DNA of 44,766 nucleotides from Gemmata massiliana (GTDB taxonomy: Bacteria; Planctomycetota; Planctomycetia; Gemmatales; Gemmataceae). A model generated the notes under the pieces. That model was not told the DNA's origin. It saw only the letters and a list, made by a program, of their open reading frames with translations, and did not search any database. Positions within the stretch are counted from its first letter, which is position 1. Every line of letters starts with the position of its first letter. Made by a program: the position numbers and the translations under genes. This document shows positions 8,024-18,988 of this stretch, in pieces. The DNA lies in contig HG799475.1 of NCBI GenBank assembly GCA_000531095.1, positions 1 through 44,766 on the forward strand. The letters run 5' to 3'.

Positions 8024-9283
8024 ATGACCAGCGCTGAGTGGCGGAGAACGGCGCTGTGCGCGTTGGCCCTAGCTTGCGGCGGGTGCTCGATCGGTCCGCG
8101 TGCGCTGCCCTCCGATCGCATCCGGTACAACGAGGCGGTGAAGGTGAGCGGCGAGGAGCAGCTCCTCCTCAATATCGTGCGCCTCCGGTACACCGATACG
8201 CCGAGCAGCCTGGCCGTGAGTTCGCTCGCGGACCAGTACGAGTTCACTCGCAACGTCGGACTGACGCCGTTCTTCACGGCAGCGGCGGCCGGGCAAGCGT
8301 TCGGTGGGTACCGCAGCACCGTGCTGCCGCAGGTCGGTTGGAGCAGCGCGAGTCGGCCGACGCTCACGTACACATCGCAGGACGATCAGGAATTCACCCG
8401 TCGGTTGTTCACCCCACTATCGTTGGAATCGACGGCTTCGTTGAGCAAAACGACGTGGCCCACGTCCACCGTTTTCCGCCTGTGGCTGGAGAACATGAAC
8501 TGGGTGTCGAACGCCGAAACCGCGAGCGGTCCGACGCCCAAAGCGCCGCCCGAATTCGCGGACTTCCTCGCGGGCGTCGAGGCGCTCCAGCGGCTCACCG
8601 ATCGCAAGTTGGCGACCATCTTCATCGACGAACAGGACGATCCGGTGAGCGACGAACTGCCGCCGGAGAAGGTCACCGCGAGTGCCCAGGTTCGTGCGGC
8701 CCAGGCCGGGTTCGAGTATCGCAAGGACAAGAACGGGAACTGGCGCGTGGTGCGCAAGAAGCAGCAACCGACTCTGCGGTTCGATGAATCGGTAAAGAGC
8801 GACCCGGATTTCCTGACCCTTTGCCGGGTGTTCAAACTGAACCCGGCGCGGACCTCGTTCGAGTTCACCACGGCGAAACTCGATCCGTACCTGAAGGACG
8901 CGCCGAAGGAAGGTTTGGACAAACTCGACCTGGAAACGCGCTCGCTGTTGCAGGTACTGTTCTTCGTCGCGAACGGAGTTGAAGTGCCGACCGCGCACCT
9001 CGCGAGCGGAGTCGCGCCGGTCACTACCGGGCTGGACGGTCGGCAGTTTGACTGGCAACAGGTGCTCGGCGGACTGTTCAAAGTGTGTTGGGCGGAGGGG
9101 AAGAGGCCACCCGCGTCGGCACACGTGGCCGTTCGGCACAAGGGGTACTGGTTCTACATCGACGAGCGCGACCGCGATACGAAGACCACGTTCGCGCTGC
9201 TCGTCGAATTGGCACGGCTTCAACTCTCGACCGACAAGGGCGGAAACGCCCCGTTGCTGACACTTCCAATTGGTGGGCGCTGA
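8024..9283 (+). CDS. Putative lipoprotein of unknown function
   Basis: This 419-residue protein begins MTSAEWRRTALCALALACGGCSIGPRALPSDRIRYNEA. The hydrophobic stretch followed by GGC is a credible lipobox, which suggests a lipid-anchored periplasmic or outer-membrane protein. The mature part carries NEAVKVSGEEQLLLNIVRLRYTDTPS, a segment I associate with uncharacterised bacterial lipoproteins, then a mixed alpha/beta region rich in charged residues and a C-terminus ending ELARLQLSTDKGGNAPLLTLPIGGR. No catalytic motif is evident and I do not recognise a functional family. It is encoded just upstream of a HlyD-type adaptor (99 bases apart), so a role in an envelope export assembly is possible but unproven. 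Confidence 0.75.
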   Translation: MTSAEWRRTALCALALACGGCSIGPRALPSDRIRYNEAVKVSGEEQLLLNIVRLRYTDTPSSLAVSSLADQYEFTRNVGLTPFFTAAAAGQAFGGYRSTVLPQVGWSSASRPTLTYTSQDDQEFTRRLFTPLSLESTASLSKTTWPTSTVFRLWLENMNWVSNAETASGPTPKAPPEFADFLAGVEALQRLTDRKLATIFIDEQDDPVSDELPPEKVTASAQVRAAQAGFEYRKDKNGNWRVVRKKQQPTLRFDESVKSDPDFLTLCRVFKLNPARTSFEFTTAKLDPYLKDAPKEGLDKLDLETRSLLQVLFFVANGVEVPTAHLASGVAPVTTGLDGRQFDWQQVLGGLFKVCWAEGKRPPASAHVAVRHKGYWFYIDERDRDTKTTFALLVELARLQLSTDKGGNAPLLTLPIGGR

Positions 9284-9382
9284 CGCTTCATTCCGGGGGA
9301 AGTTACTCCGGTTGCGTGTGGGCGAAGCGACTTCTCACTGGTTACAATCGAATCCACCGGCGGTCGGTGGCGAGGGTAACCC

Positions 9383-10435
9383 ATGTCCGAACAGCGATTT
9401 TCGGCGCGCGGGGCGATTTTCGCGGCGCTGTTCTTGCTTGTGCCGATCGCCGCGATCGTGTGGTGGGTGGCGCGCCCCAAAGGGGACGCCAACGCGCCGC
9501 TTCCGGCACTCGCGGAACTCGACGTCGTGTGTTCCGGGCGCGTGGACGGACGGCTCCCGGCTGCGGGGCTTGATCCCGCGGCGCCCGGGAAAGTGGTTGC
9601 GGTGCTGGTAACCGAGGGACAAACGGTCCCGGCCGGGAAGCCCCTTCTGCGACTCGACGATGAATCGCTGCAACTGCGTGTGGACGAAGCAAAAGCGGCT
9701 CTTAGTGCCGCCGAGATTGATATCGAATCCAGCGCAACCGAGGCGAAACTACACCCGACACGTATCGCTGCCCAGAAGACCGCAATTGCCGCAGCACAGG
9801 ACCGCACCGCGACCGCTCGCAAGTTGCTCGCCGAGCGCCGGACCGCGAAGACGTTCGGTACCGTGACCGAGGGCGAACTGACTGCGGCCGAGGCCGAGGT
9901 GCGCCAATTCGAGCGCCTTGAAACGATCGAAAGTGACCGCCTCGCGGAACTGACGGCGCTCAACCCGAACTTGCGCGTGCGCGCGGCCGAGGCGAAGAAA
10001 ACGCTCGCGCAAATCGCACTCAAACAAGCCGAAAAAGCGGTCCGCGATTGCGTGCTCGTCGCGCCGGTGAACGGTTCGGTGCTCCGCGTGAACGTGTCGG
10101 CGGGTGAGTCCGCGGTGCCCGGCGGGTTACAGCCGGCGCTCGTGTTCCGGCCCGACGGCGCGCTGGTGGTCCGGGCGGAACTCGAACAAGAGTTCCTCGG
10201 GCGGGTGAAACCAAACATGCGCGCGACCGTGACCGACGACACGCGAGCCGATTCGTCGGCGTGGACCGGGCGCGTTCAGCGGGTCGGGGCGTTCGTCGCG
10301 CGCAAACGCAGCGCGCTGTTCGAGCCGGGTGAGGTGAACGACGTGCGGACGGTCGAGTGCCTGGTCGTGCTCGACGGCCCCACCGAGGGATTGCTGGTAG
10401 GGCAGCGTGTGCGCGTGCGGATCGGAAAAGAGTAG
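9383..10435 (+). CDS. HlyD/RND-type periplasmic adaptor protein
   Basis: This 350-residue membrane fusion protein has one N-terminal transmembrane segment (IFAALFLLVPIAAIVWWVA) followed by the first biotinyl-lipoyl half (PGKVVAVLVTEGQTVPAGKPLLRLDD). A long alpha-helical hairpin rich in Ala, Glu and Lys follows (about residues 95-225). The returning lipoyl half reads RDCVLVAPVNGSVLRVNVSAGESA and the C-terminal beta-barrel reads LVVRAELEQEFLGRVKPNMRATV. Such proteins bridge an inner-membrane pump to outer components. No ABC transporter or RND pump gene is adjacent in the window, so its partner is unknown. The preceding lipoprotein gene may belong to the same unit. Confidence 0.88.
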   Translation: MSEQRFSARGAIFAALFLLVPIAAIVWWVARPKGDANAPLPALAELDVVCSGRVDGRLPAAGLDPAAPGKVVAVLVTEGQTVPAGKPLLRLDDESLQLRVDEAKAALSAAEIDIESSATEAKLHPTRIAAQKTAIAAAQDRTATARKLLAERRTAKTFGTVTEGELTAAEAEVRQFERLETIESDRLAELTALNPNLRVRAAEAKKTLAQIALKQAEKAVRDCVLVAPVNGSVLRVNVSAGESAVPGGLQPALVFRPDGALVVRAELEQEFLGRVKPNMRATVTDDTRADSSAWTGRVQRVGAFVARKRSALFEPGEVNDVRTVECLVVLDGPTEGLLVGQRVRVRIGKE

Positions 10436-10641
10436 TTCCGGGCTATGGTGTCAGCGCAAAAATCACCCGTTCCGCGCCAAACGCGGTCCCGATTCCGAAC
10501 TTGAACCGCGAATTTTGCCACTTTCTCCGCGAGTGGGATACAATTTTTCCGGTCGGACGTTCGAGGGGTTGAATCCCTCTTTAGGTTTCCAGTACCGCCG
10601 GCAACGCCCGTCGTGCGGCCCCGCTGAGAGTGAGGTATTCC

Positions 10642-10986
10642 GTGCAGGTTAAAGTTTCCGCCCGCCACGGGCACTTGGGAGACGACATCCAAAGTCAGCT
10701 CAAAGAAAAGGGGGAGAAACTGCTCCACTTTTTCAACCGGCTGACGATGATCGAGGTCACTGTCGATCTGCACAAAACTCCCAGTGGCAAATTGAAGGTC
10801 GAGATCCTGGCGACCGCCGAGCACAAGCACGAGTTCGTGGCGACCGACGAAGACGGCGACGTGTTCACCGCGTTCAACAAGGCCGTGGCCCACATTAAGC
10901 AGCAGATCACGCACTACAAAGAGAAGATCCAGGACCACCGCCGTGACCCGGACCACGGCGGGAACAACTTGCGCGGCGGGCAGTAA
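10642..10986 (+). CDS. hpf: Ribosome hibernation promoting factor (HPF/YfiA family)
   Basis: The 114-residue product has the single-domain S30AE fold: QVKVSARHGHLGDDIQSQLKEKGEKLLHFFNRL, the ITVEV-like strand MIEVTVDLHKT, KVEILATAEHKHEFVATDEDGDVFTAFNKAVAHIKQQI and a basic tail KEKIQDHR. Proteins of this family bind the decoding region of the 30S subunit and idle ribosomes in slow growth. It lacks the C-terminal dimerisation domain of long HPF. I place the start at the GTG at 10642 because GAGAGTGAGG lies about five bases upstream; an in-frame GTG at 10630 overlaps that site. The gene opens a run hpf-EIIA-HPr-EI, like the E. coli rpoN-hpf-ptsN-rapZ-npr neighbourhood. Confidence 0.9.
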   Translation: MQVKVSARHGHLGDDIQSQLKEKGEKLLHFFNRLTMIEVTVDLHKTPSGKLKVEILATAEHKHEFVATDEDGDVFTAFNKAVAHIKQQITHYKEKIQDHRRDPDHGGNNLRGGQ

Positions 10987-11060
10987 CGGAGCGGGCGGTG
11001 CGGCGCGGGGCGGTTGCGCCCCAGCGCCCACGGTGAGGGACACGAGGGAGAGAGGTCTAC

Positions 11061-11585
11061 ATGCGCCTGTGCAACTTTATCGTCCGCGACGCGATCATCC
11101 CGTCCCTGGCGGCGCCCGGCCCTTCGGCCCCGGCGCCCCAGGGCGATGCGCGCGACGCGGCTACCGTGCGGGCGGTGAAGGAAACGGTCATCCGGGAGAT
11201 GGTCGGCGCGCTGCACGCGGCCGGGCACTTCCGCGCGACCGACGTGGACGAAATCGTGCGCGCGGTGCTCCGGCGCGAGGACCTCGGCACCACCGGCATC
11301 GGCCGGCACATTGCCATCCCCCACTCCCGCCACCCGGCCGCGGACCGGCTCATTGGCACGCTCGCCCTCTCGCGCGACGGGCTGCCGTTCGACAGTCTCG
11401 ACGGCGAGCCGGTGTACGTGTTCATTCTGCTCGTGTCGCCGCAGGACCGCCCCGGGGACCACCTCCGGGCACTCGAAGCGGTCGTGCGTACCATGCGAAA
11501 CGACGACTTCGTCCGGCAACTGCGGGCGTGCCAGACCCGAGAAGAGATCTGGGCGCTGCTGGAGTCCGCGGCGCCCGGGTGGTAA
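11061..11585 (+). CDS. ptsN: PTS EIIA-type protein (PtsN/fructose-family)
   Basis: This 174-residue protein is a PTS_EIIA type-2 domain. The phosphorylated His is His88 in GRHIAIPHSRHP, matching the family pattern G-I-A-I-P-H. Around it are VIREMVGALHAAGHF, IVRAVLRREDLGTTGI and, later, VYVFILLVSPQDRPGDHLRALEAVVRTMRNDDFVRQLRACQT. An N-terminal insertion with PGPSAPAPQ is unusual and probably a flexible loop. It lies between hpf and an HPr gene and no sugar permease (EIIB/EIIC) is in sight. This fits a regulatory role like that of PtsN (EIIA-Ntr) rather than sugar uptake. The symbol ptsN is by similarity and context only. Confidence 0.87.
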   Translation: MRLCNFIVRDAIIPSLAAPGPSAPAPQGDARDAATVRAVKETVIREMVGALHAAGHFRATDVDEIVRAVLRREDLGTTGIGRHIAIPHSRHPAADRLIGTLALSRDGLPFDSLDGEPVYVFILLVSPQDRPGDHLRALEAVVRTMRNDDFVRQLRACQTREEIWALLESAAPGW

Positions 11586-11749
11586 CCGCGGCGGTGTCGG
11601 TGGGAGTGATTTTGCGAATCGAGCGAGGGGCACTAATGACCGGTCGGGCGGGTGGAAACGGGCCAGGGCCGCGGGAGGCACTCCCGCCGGGCGCCTGTGC
11701 GCCCGCGCCGCCCCCGGACACCGACCTCTCGATCGGTTCGGAGAATACG

Positions 11750-12043
11750 ATGTCCACGGGTTCCGGTCCGGTCCGCCGGGTCGTGCGCATCGTGAACCCG
11801 CTCGGCCTGCACCACCGGGTCGCGGACCGGTTCTCGCGGACCGCGCGCCAGTACGCTTGTACCGTGACCGTGTGGAACGGTGACGCCCGGGCCGACGGGA
11901 AGAGCCTCTGGGATCTGATCATGCTCGTCGCGATGCAGGACGCCGAAGTGGTCCTCGAGGTCGACGGGCCGGACTCTTTGAAAGCCGTGGACCCGCTCGT
12001 GGAAGTGTTGGCCTCGCCCGGCGGCGAGGATTACACGATCTGA
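11750..12043 (+). CDS. ptsH: HPr-family phosphocarrier protein
   Basis: This 97-residue protein matches HPr: the strand RRVVRIVNPLGLHHRVADRF with the phosphorylated His21 in GLH, then the regulatory serine region DGKSLWDLIMLVAM (Ser52), and the C-terminal VVLEVDGPDSLKAVDPLVEVL. The canonical GLHARPA is replaced by GLHHRVA, so the Ala and Pro next to the catalytic pair are changed while His and Arg remain. The chosen ATG has GGAG six bases upstream and starts right at the fold. An in-frame ATG at 11637, also with a good GAGGGG site, would add a 38-residue Pro/Gly/Ala-rich leader. It accepts phosphate from EI, encoded next, and would pass it to EIIA. Confidence 0.9.
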   Translation: MSTGSGPVRRVVRIVNPLGLHHRVADRFSRTARQYACTVTVWNGDARADGKSLWDLIMLVAMQDAEVVLEVDGPDSLKAVDPLVEVLASPGGEDYTI

Positions 12044-12128
12044 CGGCGGGTCGGACCGAACACGGCGCGCGGGTCCGCCCGACCCGCGCGCCGCCCCCTC
12101 AAAAATGGGCAACCGGACGTTCCGGCGA

Positions 12129-13919
12129 ATGGAATACAGGTACGGCATCGGAGTCTCCCCCGGCGTCGCCATTGGTCCGGCCCTCGTGCTGGATACCGAG
12201 GGCGTCCTCATCCCGCACCGGACCGTGCCCCCGGACCAGGTCGAGGGGGAGATCGCGCGATTGGGGCGCGCCCTGGAAGAAACCGCGGCCGTGGCCCGGG
12301 ACGACCGCGAGCGCATGACCGCGCGGCTCGGCCCGGCCCTGGGCAACATCTACGCCGCCCAGCAGTCGATGCTCGAGGACCGCGTCGTCCGGACGCAGAT
12401 CGAGGCCCGCATCCGCTCGGAGAGCTACTCGGCGGAGTACGCCGTCAGCCGCGTCATCCGCGACTTCGTGCGCCGCCTGGAGGACTACGGCCGGCGCCTC
12501 GGGGACCACGGCGCGGCGGAGGCGCGGCGCCGTGCGACCGAGTTCATCGACCTCGAGCGCCAGGTGCTCGCGGCCCTCTTGGGGCACCCGACCGACCCGT
12601 TCGGCAACTTGACCGAACCGGTCGTGGTGCTGGCCAACGACCTGATGCCCTCGGACACCGCCGACTTCGGGCCGCGCACCGTGCGCGCGTTCGCGACCGA
12701 GAGCGGCGGGAACACCAGCCACACCGCGATCCTCGCCGGGGCGCTCGAGATCCCTGCCGTCGTGGGCATCGGCCGGTTCCTCACGGACGTGTCCGGGCGC
12801 GACACCGTGATCGTGGACGGCGGCGAGGGCGTGCTCATCATCGACCCGGACGAGGACACGCTCGCCCGGTACGAACTGAAGCGCGCCCGCCTGCTCTCCC
12901 GCCCGGACCGGTACGAGCACCTGCGTGACAAGCCGTCCGTCACCCGCGACGACGTGCCGGTCGCGATCCGCCTCCTCGGGAACATCGAACTGGCACCGGA
13001 GGCCGCGCACTGCCTCGACCGCGGTGCGGAGGGGGTCGGGCTGTACCGGACGGAGTTCCTGTACCTCAACAAGTCGTCGCACCCGACGGAAGAGGAGCAC
13101 TTCGCCGCGTACACGTCGGTCGTGAACACGCTCGGGCCGAACCGCCCGGTCGTGATCCGCACGCTCGACCTCGGGGCCGACAAGTTTTCGAGCGTGTCCG
13201 GGGCCGTCGCGGGGGAGAAGAACCCGTTCCTCGGGCTGCGCAGCGTCCGACTGTGCCTGTACGACCGCGACCTGTTCAAGACCCAACTCCGGGCCATCCT
13301 GCGCGCGGCCCTTCACGGCGACGTGCGCGTCATGTTCCCGATGATCAGTACCATCGACGAGTTGCGCCAGTGCAAGGCGCTGCTCAACGACGTAAAAGAG
13401 GATTTAGAGGACGCCGGAATCCCCTTCAAATCTGATGTGCCGGTCGGTACAATGATAGAGGTGCCGTCCGCCGCACTGTTGGCGGACGTGCTCGCCCGCG
13501 AGGTCGATTTCTTCTCCATCGGAACGAACGACCTGGTCCAATACACGCTCGCGGCGGACCGAAACAACGAACACGTGGCCAACTTGTACAACCCGACGGA
13601 CCCGGCCGTTCTGCGGCTGATCCGGATAGTGGTGCAGGCGGCCCAAAAGGAACAGAGCAAGCGCCCGTTCGAGGTGAACGTGTGCGGGGAAATGAGCGGG
13701 GAACCGCTCTACGTCCCCCTCCTGGTTGGCCTGGGTTTGCGACAACTGAGCGCGACGCCTCGCAAGATCCCCGAAATCAAACGGGTGATCCGCGAACTGA
13801 GGGTCGCTGAGGCCAAAGACGTCGCGGACCGCGCCCTGAGTATGGAAACTGCCAGCCAGGTGAGCAGCTACTTACGCGATTACTTACGCAAAATTCTCCC
13901 CTCGGAGGGGGTTGATTGA
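12129..13919 (+). CDS. ptsI: Phosphoenolpyruvate-protein phosphotransferase (enzyme I)
   Basis: The 596-residue product is PTS enzyme I. It starts MEYRYGIGVSPGVAIGPA, then has the helical HPr-binding subdomain, the phosphorylated His198 in GGNTSHTAILA, GVGLYRTEFLYL, the PEP-binding barrel with LDLGADKFS and NPFLGLRSVRLCL, VMFPMIST, GTMIEVPSAALLAD, DFFSIGTNDLVQYTLAADRNN and the active Cys region VNVCGEMSG. It has no N-terminal GAF domain, so it is the general EI form rather than EI-Ntr. It uses PEP to phosphorylate HPr. The ATG at 12105 is an alternative start, but the conserved protein begins at 12129. It is the last gene of the hpf-EIIA-HPr-EI run. Confidence 0.95.
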   Translation: MEYRYGIGVSPGVAIGPALVLDTEGVLIPHRTVPPDQVEGEIARLGRALEETAAVARDDRERMTARLGPALGNIYAAQQSMLEDRVVRTQIEARIRSESYSAEYAVSRVIRDFVRRLEDYGRRLGDHGAAEARRRATEFIDLERQVLAALLGHPTDPFGNLTEPVVVLANDLMPSDTADFGPRTVRAFATESGGNTSHTAILAGALEIPAVVGIGRFLTDVSGRDTVIVDGGEGVLIIDPDEDTLARYELKRARLLSRPDRYEHLRDKPSVTRDDVPVAIRLLGNIELAPEAAHCLDRGAEGVGLYRTEFLYLNKSSHPTEEEHFAAYTSVVNTLGPNRPVVIRTLDLGADKFSSVSGAVAGEKNPFLGLRSVRLCLYDRDLFKTQLRAILRAALHGDVRVMFPMISTIDELRQCKALLNDVKEDLEDAGIPFKSDVPVGTMIEVPSAALLADVLAREVDFFSIGTNDLVQYTLAADRNNEHVANLYNPTDPAVLRLIRIVVQAAQKEQSKRPFEVNVCGEMSGEPLYVPLLVGLGLRQLSATPRKIPEIKRVIRELRVAEAKDVADRALSMETASQVSSYLRDYLRKILPSEGVD

Positions 13920-14288
13920 GGGCGGGGTTTTCGGTCGAACCGCGGGGCACTCAAACCGCCGTGACCGGTCCGTTCCATCACTCCCGCGAGCAGGGGCGAG
14001 ACGAAGTCAGAAAGCGAAACGTGAACACGGACCATCGCACAATGTTAGGGGCGGGGCGCGCGTCGGCTCCGCCTTTCATTTTGCGCCGGTCCGTTTTGCT
14101 TTTCGTGGCCCACCGCACTTCGTCCGGTCCCGGCTCGTGTACTCGCCGAAGGGGAGCTGGGAGGGGTTTCGGCCGCGTTCCGATTTCACGTTCCGAGTAC
14201 CGAGCTGAAGCCGGGCCACCAGGTTCCGGTTCTTCCGTTCGGTAGTTCGGTTACTTGAGATCCGGAACGTCCGGCGAAGCCGGTTTCA
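13920..14288. other. Intergenic gap of about 370 bases
   Basis: Short open frames cross this stretch but their predicted products show no conserved features, and the codon usage looks unlike that of neighbouring genes. I see no clear terminator hairpin with a T run after enzyme I. The stretch may hold the promoter for the following TIGR03936/RNase E/G genes. Confidence 0.4.
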
Positions 14289-15292
14289 ATGCTCGGCGAC
14301 AAATTCCGTTTCCGGTTCACCAAGTCGGGCACGCTCCGGCTGGTGAGTCACCACGACCTGATGCGGTGCTCCGAGCGGATGCTCCGTCGGGCCGCCGTGC
14401 CGTTCAAGTCTACGGCTGGCTTCCACCCCACCCCGCGCCTCGTGTTCGCCCTTTCGCTCCCGCTCGGGGTGGTCGGCTGCGACGAGGTTGTGGAACTCGA
14501 ACTCACCGAACCGCGCGATTCCGATCAGCTTTTTTCCGCACTCAACGCACAAGCCCCCACCGGTCTCGTTTTTACCCGCGTTGCTCCGGTGCCGATGAAG
14601 GCGACCGCCCGCGTCCGGCGCGTGGTATACGAACTGCCGCTCCCCGCTGACCGCGTGGCCGACGTCGAAGCCGCGGTCGCCAAGCTCATGGCCGAACCGA
14701 AGGTGTGGGTCGAGCGCCTGCGCCCGAGCCCCAAACGCCTGAACATTCGGCCGTATTTCCGGAACGTGAGCGTCGAAAAACGACCTACCCCCCTGGCCCC
14801 CCTCGCCTCTTGTGAGGGGGCCCCCCCGTGGGTTCCCCCTGCAACCCCCTCCCTGAAGGGAAGGGGGAGCTGGTGTCGGATGCCATTGGGCGAACCGCGA
14901 GTGTTAACGCGCGGGTGGATTCTCACCCGGTTCTCCACCTCGATCTGTGGGTCACGCAGACCGGTTCGGCCCGTGCGGACGAGTTGCTGAGGCTCCTGCA
15001 CATCGAAGACCTGATCGACAACGGCGCGGTCCTCGAGCGGACCGTCGTCGAGATTCGCGACGAAGTAGCGACGATTGATTCTGCCCACAACTCGGCGGAC
15101 GGTCCTCTCCAGACCGGTCCGACCGGGGCGTTCGGTACCGGCACGGACGAGCCACCGGACGGTCCCGCCGACAGCGTCCCGCTGACCGGTGCGGAAGCGG
15201 CCGCGCTCGCCGCGCGGCTGGACGAAGAAGCGAACCAACAACCTCTCGAAGCCGGGTGGGGCGCGTCGCCCAACGGCCCGGTCGTCGAATAA
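14289..15292 (+). pseudogene. TIGR03936 (radical-SAM-associated, DUF2344) family protein interrupted by a repeat
   Basis: The N-terminal part (14289 to about 14783) reads KFRFRFTKSGTLRLVSHHDL, RAAVPFKSTAGFHPTPRLVFALSLPLGV and PKRLNIRPYFRNVSVEKR, the pattern of the DUF2344/TIGR03936 family. The C-terminal part (about 14930-15292) continues in another frame with LHLDLWVTQTGSARADELLRLLHIEDL. Between them lie about 146 bases of Pro- and Gly-coding sequence that includes a repeat unit also found at 22135. If one base were missing from a C/G run there (for example at 14816-14827), the insert would be 147 bases, exactly 49 codons, and the gene would be open. In other bacteria this family is encoded beside, or fused to, a radical SAM protein and beside RNase G, and RNase E/G does follow here. 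Its molecular function is not established. Confidence 0.8.
14784..14929 (+). repeat. Repeat-like insertion inside the TIGR03936 coding region
   Basis: This segment separates two conserved halves of one protein. It contains C and G runs, a CCCTCCCTGAAGGGAAGGGG stem-like unit (about 14849-14868), and at 14893-14918 a 26-base unit that matches the right arm of the hairpin at 22135-22160 at 24 of 26 positions. A short inverted pair (GGGTGG...CACCC) ends it. This looks like a non-autonomous repeat that has inserted into a gene. The exact borders are set by protein similarity, so they are good only to within about ten bases. Confidence 0.65.
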
Positions 15293-15321
15293 CGGAACAC
15301 AACGAGACACGAGATCCCGTA

Positions 15322-18275
<2,954 letters not shown>

Positions 18276-18287
18276 TAACTTCCTACC

Positions 18288-18313
18288 GAGCGGCGCGGTA
18301 CTTCGCGCCGCTC
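18288..18313 (+). terminator. Strong GC hairpin just after RNase E/G
   Basis: GAGCGGCGCG and CGCGCCGCTC form a perfect 10-base-pair stem around a 6-base loop, beginning 12 bases after the stop codon. A weak T-containing tail (GTTCT) follows rather than a long U tract. It probably ends or attenuates the RNase E/G transcript, or stabilises its 3' end. Confidence 0.6.
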
Positions 18314-18334
18314 GTTCTGCACGGAGATTGCGCT

Positions 18335-18943
18335 ATGGGCGATCTCGAATCGGCTTGGGACCGCATTCACCAGTGGCTCGCCGCGCACGCACCCGTCGTG
18401 CTGGCGAGCCTCGGTCCACCCGCGACCGACGAGCAATTCCAGCGGGCCGAAACCGAAATGGGTGTCGTGCTACCGGACGACGTGAAGGCGTGCTATCGCA
18501 TTCACGACGGTCAGCGCGTCATCGCCACACCGGTGAGCTACCACCCCACCCTCAAATGTGCTCCTTCGTTCCTCTACGGTCACCGGTGGCACAGCCTGGC
18601 CGACACGGTCAGTTACTGGAACACGTTACACGACTTGCGCGGCGAGTTCGCTGAAGTCAAAGGCAGGCCGCGCGGCCCGATTCGTAAGGACTGGTGGAAC
18701 GCGAAGTGGATTCCCCTTACACGGGACTCCGCGGGCGACTTGCACTGTCTGGACCTGATACCGTTGAAGCGGGGCCACGTCGGTCAGGTCATTTACTGGT
18801 ACCACGACGAAGCAGAACGCTTTGTCGTGGCGGAGAGTCTGACGGAGTGGCTCACGCAGTTCTCCCACGAACTGGAGCGCGGTGAGTTCACGACTGCACC
18901 GGACACGCACGGCCCCGGGTTGGTCCGTGTACGCGATCTGTGA
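18335..18943 (+). CDS. SMI1/KNR4 (SUKH) family protein
   Basis: This 202-residue protein has the SUKH superfamily pattern: an N-terminal helix (WDRIHQWLAAHAPVVLASL), PATDEQFQRAETEMGVVLPDDVKACYRIHDGQ, then a hydrophobic region leading to WNAKWIPLTRDSAGDLHCLDLIPL, GHVGQVIYWYHDEAERFVVAESLTEWLTQFSHELERGEF. SUKH proteins are often immunity proteins that neutralise contact-dependent or secreted toxins, but many bacterial SMI1 proteins have no known partner. No toxin gene is adjacent. The ATG at 18335 has GGAG eight bases upstream; a longer in-frame reading from 18272 would overlap the RNase terminator. It ends 45 bases before selD. Confidence 0.85.
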   Translation: MGDLESAWDRIHQWLAAHAPVVLASLGPPATDEQFQRAETEMGVVLPDDVKACYRIHDGQRVIATPVSYHPTLKCAPSFLYGHRWHSLADTVSYWNTLHDLRGEFAEVKGRPRGPIRKDWWNAKWIPLTRDSAGDLHCLDLIPLKRGHVGQVIYWYHDEAERFVVAESLTEWLTQFSHELERGEFTTAPDTHGPGLVRVRDL

Positions 18944-18988
18944 CGCCCGAACCGAGCGAGCCTTGAGTTCGTCACCACGGAGTTGAGT

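Noticed and set aside
12099..13316. A 405-codon minus-strand frame opposite enzyme I.
   Set aside because: Antisense shadow of ptsI; composition is Arg/Val/Gly-biased and no domain is visible.
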